A stretch of 62,115 bases of DNA from Chryseobacterium sp. (GTDB lineage Bacteria; Bacteroidota; Bacteroidia; Flavobacteriales; Weeksellaceae): positions 1-62,115 of the forward strand of contig QFQW01000011.1 in assembly GCA_003248755.1 (NCBI GenBank), given 5' to 3'. The translations under genes were made by a program, and so were the position numbers. Below, piece by piece: positions 57,922 to 62,115 of this stretch. A model generated the notes under the pieces. It was given only the letters and a program-made list of their open reading frames with translations. It did no database searches and was not told where the DNA came from. Each line of letters starts with the position of its first letter. Position 1 is the stretch's first letter.

Positions 57922-60900
57922 ATGAAAAGAACAGACATAAAAACAATTTTAGTAATCGGCTCAGGTCCAATCATTATTGGTCAGGCTGCGGAATTTGATT
58001 ATTCGGGAACACAGGCTTGTCTTTCACTTAAGGAAGAAGGCTATAAAGTGATTTTGATTAATTCCAATCCTGCGACGATAATGACGGATGTGGAGATTGC
58101 CGACAAAGTTTATATTGAACCGATTTCTTTGGAATTCGTTTCCAGAATCATTCGCAAAGAACGTCCGGATGCGCTTCTTCCGACTTTGGGAGGACAAACT
58201 GGACTGAATATGGCGGTTGAATTACAGAAATCTGGAATTCTTGAAGAATGCAAAGTTGAAGTTTTGGGAACTAAACTTTCCGCAATCAATCAGGCGGAAG
58301 ACAGAGATTTGTTCCGTGAATTGATGCGTGAATTGAACGAACCGGTTCCTGAGTCTGATATCGTAACAACTGTTGAAGGCGCTTTAGCTTTTGCAGATAA
58401 TTTAGGTTATCCGGTAATTGTTCGTCCCGCTTTTACAATGGGAGGAACAGGAGGTGGAATTGCTTCCAACGAAACAGAACTTCGTGAAATCGCTGAATTG
58501 GGATTGAAACATTCGCCTGTAACACAATGCTTGATTGAAAGGTCAATCGCCGGTTTCAAAGAAATCGAATATGAAGTGATGCGAGATTCCAACGACAACG
58601 CTATCGTGGTTTGTAATATGGAAAACATTGACCCGGTTGGTGTTCATACAGGAGATTCTATTGTGGTCGCGCCTTCGCAGACGCTTTCTGATAGAGAATA
58701 TCAATTGTTGAGAAACGCTTCTTTGAAAATCATCAGAGCTTTAGGAATCGAAGGTGGATGCAACGTTCAGTTAGCATTAGACCCGCACTCATTTAATTAT
58801 TATATCATCGAGGTTAATCCTAGAGTGTCACGTTCATCGGCTTTGGCGAGTAAAGCAACAGGTTATCCGATTGCCAAAATTGCGGCGAAAATCGCGGTCG
58901 GTTTAACATTGGACGAAATCAAAAATCCGGTAACAGGAACATCTTACGCTTGTTTCGAGCCAGCTTTGGATTATGTTGTTACTAAGTTTCCGAGATTCCC
59001 ATTTGATAAATTTGAAACTGCGGACAGAAGATTATCAACGCAGATGAAAGCAACAGGCGAAGTAATGGCAATCGGAAGAAACTTCGAAGAATCTTTACAA
59101 AAAGCCATTCGTTCTTTGGAAACAGGAATCCGTCATTTGGGATTAAAGAAAAAGCAAGCCGAAGCTTTAACAGCCGAAGAAATTGAAAGAAGAATCCGGG
59201 TTTGTGATGACGAAAGATTGTTCATCATCGGAGATGCTTTGCGAAGAGGTTATGATTGGGAACAGATTGTGGAATGGAGTAAAATTGATAAATTCTTCAT
59301 CTGGAAAATCAAAAAACTGATTGACTTTGAAACGACAATCAAAGAAAATAAATTCAATAAAGAAGTTCTTCTTGAGGCTAAGAAGTTAGGTTTCGCAGAT
59401 TTGAATATCGCTCATCTTTGGGAAACAACTCAGAAAGAAGTGTTCCAGTTCAGAAAAGATAACGGAATAATGCCGGTTTACAAAATGGTTGACACGTGCG
59501 CTGCTGAATTTGAATCGGAAACGCCTTACTTCTACGGAACTTATGAAGAAGAAAACGAAAGCGTGGTTTCTGACAAAGAGAAAATCATCGTTTTGGGTTC
59601 AGGCCCAATCAGAATCGGTCAAGGAGTTGAGTTTGACTATGCAACCGTACATTCGGTTTGGGCAATTCAGCAGATGGGTTACGAGGCGATTATCATCAAC
59701 TCAAATCCGGAAACCGTTTCCACAGACTTCTCGATTTCGGATAAATTATACTTCGAACCTTTGGCGGAAGAAGACGTAATGAACATCATCGAACTTGAAA
59801 AGCCAAAAGGTGTTGTGGTTCAGTTCGGAGGACAAACTGCGATTAATTTGGCTGATAAATTAGCTGCTCACGGCGTTCAGATTTTGGGAACTTCTTTGGA
59901 AGATTTGGACAGAGCAGAGAACAGAGATAAATTTGAAAAAGCACTTCAGGATTTAGGAATTCCACAACCGCTTGGAAAAACTTCGACTTCAAAAGAAGAA
60001 GCGATTGTAATTGCTAACGAGATTGGTTATCCGGTTTTGGTTCGCCCGAGTTATGTTTTGGGTGGTAGAGCGATGGAAATCGTTTATTCGGAAAAAGAAC
60101 TTGCATACTATATGGAAAATGCGGTGGATGCAAGTCCGGAACATCCGGTTTTGATTGACCGTTATCTGACAGGAAAAGAAGTGGAAGTAGATGCGATTTC
60201 CGACGGTGAAACTGTTGTGATTCCGGGAATTATGGAACATATAGAAAGGGCAGGTGTTCACTCCGGAGATTCTATTGCGGTTTATCCGCCTCAGACTTTG
60301 ACGGAAACTCAAATCGAAACATTAGAAGATTACACGATAAGATTAGCAAAAGGTTTGAATGTCATTGGATTAATGAATATTCAGTACGTAATTTCTGGAG
60401 GGGAAGTTTTTGTAATCGAAGTGAATCCGCGTTCGTCCAGAACCGTTCCTTTCTTATCGAAAATCACAGATGTTCCAATGGCAAATTTGGCAACAAAAGC
60501 AATTCTTGGAACAAAACTGAAAGACCTTGGTTACCAATCAGGATTGGTTCCAAATAAAGAAGGAATCTTCGTGAAAGTTCCGGTCTTCTCTTTCAGCAAA
60601 TTGACGAAAGTTGATATCCAATTAGGACCTGAGATGAAATCCACAGGAGAAGTAATGGGGAAAGATTCTACTTTCGAAAAAGCTTTATATAAAGGACTAA
60701 TCGGAGCAGGAAGAAAGGTTCCAACGCATGGTTCTATCTTGTTCACAGTTGCGGATGCAGATAAGGAAGAAGCTTCTGAAATCGCCAAAAGATTTCATAC
60801 AATCGGGTTCAGAATCTGGGCAACGGAAGGAACGGCGAAATACTTCGAAGAAAAAGGGATTCAGACGAAAATCGGTTACAAAATAGGAGAAGAAGATGTG

Positions 60901-61101
60901 AATCTTATTGATTTGATTCAGAAAGGTAAAGTCCAATATGTGGTGAATACGACGACAAAAGGAAAACAATCCGAAAGAGACGGTTTCCAAATCCGAAGAA
61001 TGTCCGTAGAAAACGGCGTTCCTTGTCTGACATCAATGGACACAGTAGAAGCAATCCTGAAAGTGATTGAAAGTATGAGTTTCAAAATGGAGACGATGTA
61101 G
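57922..61101 (+). CDS. carB: Carbamoyl-phosphate synthase large subunit
   Basis: This 1059-residue enzyme makes carbamoyl phosphate from bicarbonate, ammonia and two ATP. Two homologous halves are visible: the first has VIGSGPIIIGQAAEFDYSGT and the ATP-grasp motif RPAFTMGGTGGGI; the second has VLGSGPIRIGQGVEFDYATV and RPSYVLGGRAMEIV. A C-terminal MGS-like regulatory domain (about 935-1059) contains FRIWATEGTAKYFEE, the allosteric site for UMP/ornithine in relatives. A terminator follows. Confidence 0.97.
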   Translation: MKRTDIKTILVIGSGPIIIGQAAEFDYSGTQACLSLKEEGYKVILINSNPATIMTDVEIADKVYIEPISLEFVSRIIRKERPDALLPTLGGQTGLNMAVELQKSGILEECKVEVLGTKLSAINQAEDRDLFRELMRELNEPVPESDIVTTVEGALAFADNLGYPVIVRPAFTMGGTGGGIASNETELREIAELGLKHSPVTQCLIERSIAGFKEIEYEVMRDSNDNAIVVCNMENIDPVGVHTGDSIVVAPSQTLSDREYQLLRNASLKIIRALGIEGGCNVQLALDPHSFNYYIIEVNPRVSRSSALASKATGYPIAKIAAKIAVGLTLDEIKNPVTGTSYACFEPALDYVVTKFPRFPFDKFETADRRLSTQMKATGEVMAIGRNFEESLQKAIRSLETGIRHLGLKKKQAEALTAEEIERRIRVCDDERLFIIGDALRRGYDWEQIVEWSKIDKFFIWKIKKLIDFETTIKENKFNKEVLLEAKKLGFADLNIAHLWETTQKEVFQFRKDNGIMPVYKMVDTCAAEFESETPYFYGTYEEENESVVSDKEKIIVLGSGPIRIGQGVEFDYATVHSVWAIQQMGYEAIIINSNPETVSTDFSISDKLYFEPLAEEDVMNIIELEKPKGVVVQFGGQTAINLADKLAAHGVQILGTSLEDLDRAENRDKFEKALQDLGIPQPLGKTSTSKEEAIVIANEIGYPVLVRPSYVLGGRAMEIVYSEKELAYYMENAVDASPEHPVLIDRYLTGKEVEVDAISDGETVVIPGIMEHIERAGVHSGDSIAVYPPQTLTETQIETLEDYTIRLAKGLNVIGLMNIQYVISGGEVFVIEVNPRSSRTVPFLSKITDVPMANLATKAILGTKLKDLGYQSGLVPNKEGIFVKVPVFSFSKLTKVDIQLGPEMKSTGEVMGKDSTFEKALYKGLIGAGRKVPTHGSILFTVADADKEEASEIAKRFHTIGFRIWATEGTAKYFEEKGIQTKIGYKIGEEDVNLIDLIQKGKVQYVVNTTTKGKQSERDGFQIRRMSVENGVPCLTSMDTVEAILKVIESMSFKMETM

Positions 61102-61124
61102 TTTCCGAACTTTATAAAAATGAA

Positions 61125-61154
61125 AAACCGAAAGATAAGTCTTTCGGTTTTTTT
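61125..61154. terminator. Terminator after carB
   Basis: Perfect 11-bp stem AAACCGAAAGA / TCTTTCGGTTT with a 4-nt loop and T-run, between converging genes. Confidence 0.88.
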
Positions 61155-61447
61155 TATGAATATTTTTCAGGACTTTGTGAAGTGTGGAAAACTCTTGCAA
61201 TCAAAATTATATTTTCTTTTTTGTCAACAGAGAAAAATATTAAGAACGGATATTTTCCTAATGGTTTAGCTCGGAATTCTTCAAACCAAATTTTAAAATA
61301 AGGATTGTCAGAAATTATTTTTATTGATTTTCTAAAGTCCTTAATAAAATTATCTGCAACTTTTTTGCTTGCGTTTTCCTGATAATATAAATATGAATTT
61401 TCTAAGTCTAATTTTGCTTCGTCTGAAATAATGACTTTAAATGCCAT
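61154..61447 (-). CDS. RelE/ParE-family toxin
   Basis: This 97-residue protein has the RelE/ParE pattern: SDEAKLDLENSYLYYQENAS helix, AEKK-like KKVADNFIKDFRKSIKIISDNP, and PLGKYPFLIFFSVDKKENIILIARVFH with the C-terminal strand HTSQSPEKYS. The ATG at 61447 gives MAFKVIISD; an in-frame ATG at 61456 would add three residues. The start overlaps the antitoxin end by 11 nt. Catalytic RelE residues are not distinct, so ParE (gyrase) activity is as likely as RNase activity. Confidence 0.82.
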   Translation of the reverse strand: MAFKVIISDEAKLDLENSYLYYQENASKKVADNFIKDFRKSIKIISDNPYFKIWFEEFRAKPLGKYPFLIFFSVDKKENIILIARVFHTSQSPEKYS

Positions 61448-61667
61448 ATTTTTCACTCATTTCGTTCAGAAAAATATTGATTTCTGTATGTTCAGAATAA
61501 GGACGTTCTTTTATTTTGGCAAGACTTTTTTTTTGTTCTTCAGAAAGTTCGAAATTATGTTCTTTATTATCATCAATTTCAGATAAATAAGCCGAAATCC
61601 TTTCCAGGACTTCTTTTGGAACATTTTTTAAAACATAAAAAAGCGAGGGTAATGTTGTTGTAAAAAT
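61437..61667 (-). CDS. Antitoxin partner of the RelE/ParE toxin; no ATG/GTG/TTG start seen
   Basis: The reading frame reads LKNVPKEVLERISAYLSEID, then ELSEEQKKSLAKIKERPYSE and EMSEKYGI and overlaps the toxin start by 11 nt. The charged helical sequence is like small addiction-module antitoxins. In frame, after the upstream TAA, only ATT codons and no ATG, GTG or TTG occur before the well-conserved-looking part. The gene either starts at ATT, has a shifted N-terminus, or is degraded. Coordinates give the open frame. Confidence 0.55.
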   Translation of the reverse strand: MFTTTLPSLFYVLKNVPKEVLERISAYLSEIDDNKEHNFELSEEQKKSLAKIKERPYSEHTEINIFLNEMSEKYGI

Positions 61668-61908
61668 TTAACGATTTCGTTTAGTATTATTAAGCCGGTA
61701 AAAATGTGTTTAGAAAAACCGTTACGGTTAAATAAAGCATTTGTCATAAAAATCTGTAATCTTTCAGCCTTTGAAAACTCTGAAGAATTAGGCTTTTTCT
61801 AAAAAAACTCTACTCTAGAGAACGTTTTTTTTCGTAGAAAACCCAACAAACATTGTTTTATATTTCCATATAAAATTTAATTCAAAAAACTCGATAACGA
61901 TTTTCTCT
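61668..61908. other. Intergenic region without recognisable genes
   Basis: These 241 AT-rich bases contain stop codons in all frames. TAAAAATTTAACGATTTCG and AAAAACCGTTACGGTT (a palindrome AACCGTTACGGTT near 61717) are the only noticeable strings. Confidence 0.45.
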
Positions 61909-62115
61909 TCAAAGAACTCCAAACACTCGAATATTATCTTTGTTCATTCTTTTAAAGCCCAACTTTTGAGGCCCGCTATTTTTCAACAACCAAATCTTAC
62001 CCTCTCCGCGCCCAAACTTCGTCTGTTCGCCGTCGGTCTCAGTCAAAATGAAGCCAAACTTTTCGGTTGAAAAGAATTTTTTCTTGTGAAAGAAAAGCGC
62101 AATCTTTTTGTTTGT
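61909..62115 (-). CDS. 3' end of an unidentified gene, cut by the window edge
   Basis: On the minus strand, 68 codons are open from the window edge to a TGA at 61909-61911. The sequence has ordinary protein composition and higher GC than the gap: KFGFILTETDGEQTKFGRGE, then GKIWLLKNSGPQKLGFKRM and NIRVFGVL. No family is recognised. It is probably the C-terminal end of a real gene that continues beyond the window. Confidence 0.45.
   Translation of the reverse strand, partial: TNKKIALFFHKKKFFSTEKFGFILTETDGEQTKFGRGEGKIWLLKNSGPQKLGFKRMNKDNIRVFGVL

Overview
The window looks like a chromosomal segment of a member of the Bacteroidota, most likely a Flavobacteriia/Weeksellaceae bacterium close to Chryseobacterium. 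The DNA is AT-rich. Start codons lack clear Shine-Dalgarno sequences, and many genes are preceded by the Bacteroidota-type -7 box TAnnTTTG. Two secreted proteins end in type IX secretion sorting tails. The gene families (NamZ, Fas1/ferritin-like cluster, symporter-kinase, N-succinylornithine-type carbamoyltransferase) fit that group. The genus is an inference; no 16S gene is present.

Layout. 1-6.9 kb: tRNA-Phe, then coaD and ddl on the minus strand, diacylglycerol kinase, dnaN, a YoeB-type toxin-antitoxin pair and pheT. 6.9-16 kb: a type IX-secreted beta-propeller, hemN, an alpha/beta hydrolase, queD, an outer-membrane barrel, and head-to-head namZ and FtsX-type permease genes followed by a cysteine-synthase-like gene. 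16-21.5 kb: a cyanophycin locus, with isoaspartyl peptidase and cyanophycinase divergent from cyanophycin synthetase. 21.5-28.6 kb: an esterase with a frameshifted signal peptide, a ClC chloride transporter, a membrane-anchored phosphatase and a large secreted purple-acid-phosphatase-like protein. 28.6-33.6 kb: ECF sigma/anti-sigma divergent from a Fas1 protein, two ferritin-like proteins and a zinc alcohol dehydrogenase. A broken DUF4157 gene follows.

34-45.3 kb is a minus-strand acetate/propionate module: porin, MFS transporter, two small membrane proteins, a sodium:solute-symporter/histidine-kinase fusion, a receiver-only response regulator, a propionyl-CoA-synthetase-like enzyme and acetyl-CoA synthetase. 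A 685-bp REP/RAYT element (HUH transposase between 48-bp inverted repeats) sits between kinase and regulator and supplies the last 11 codons and stop of the kinase.

45.4-61.1 kb is an arginine plus pyrimidine supercluster, all linked by carbamoyl phosphate: an InsA-like regulator divergent from GNAT acyltransferase, argG, argC, argD, an N-acyl-ornithine carbamoyltransferase, argB, argE, argH, a divergent Lrp regulator, then pyrB, carA and carB. The carbamoyltransferase carries Val at the specificity position, predicting succinylated intermediates. pyrB is preceded by a 24-codon leader peptide whose stop codon overlaps a rho-independent terminator, the architecture of an enterobacterial pyrBI attenuator. 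The right end holds a RelE/ParE-type toxin, its antitoxin with no standard start codon, and the 3' end of an unidentified gene.

None of the systems is entirely new as a family. The best candidates for undescribed biology are the pyrB leader attenuator, the REP/RAYT element built into the acetate-switch operon, and an approximately 80-nt dispersed repeat placed just before the start codons of several arg genes.
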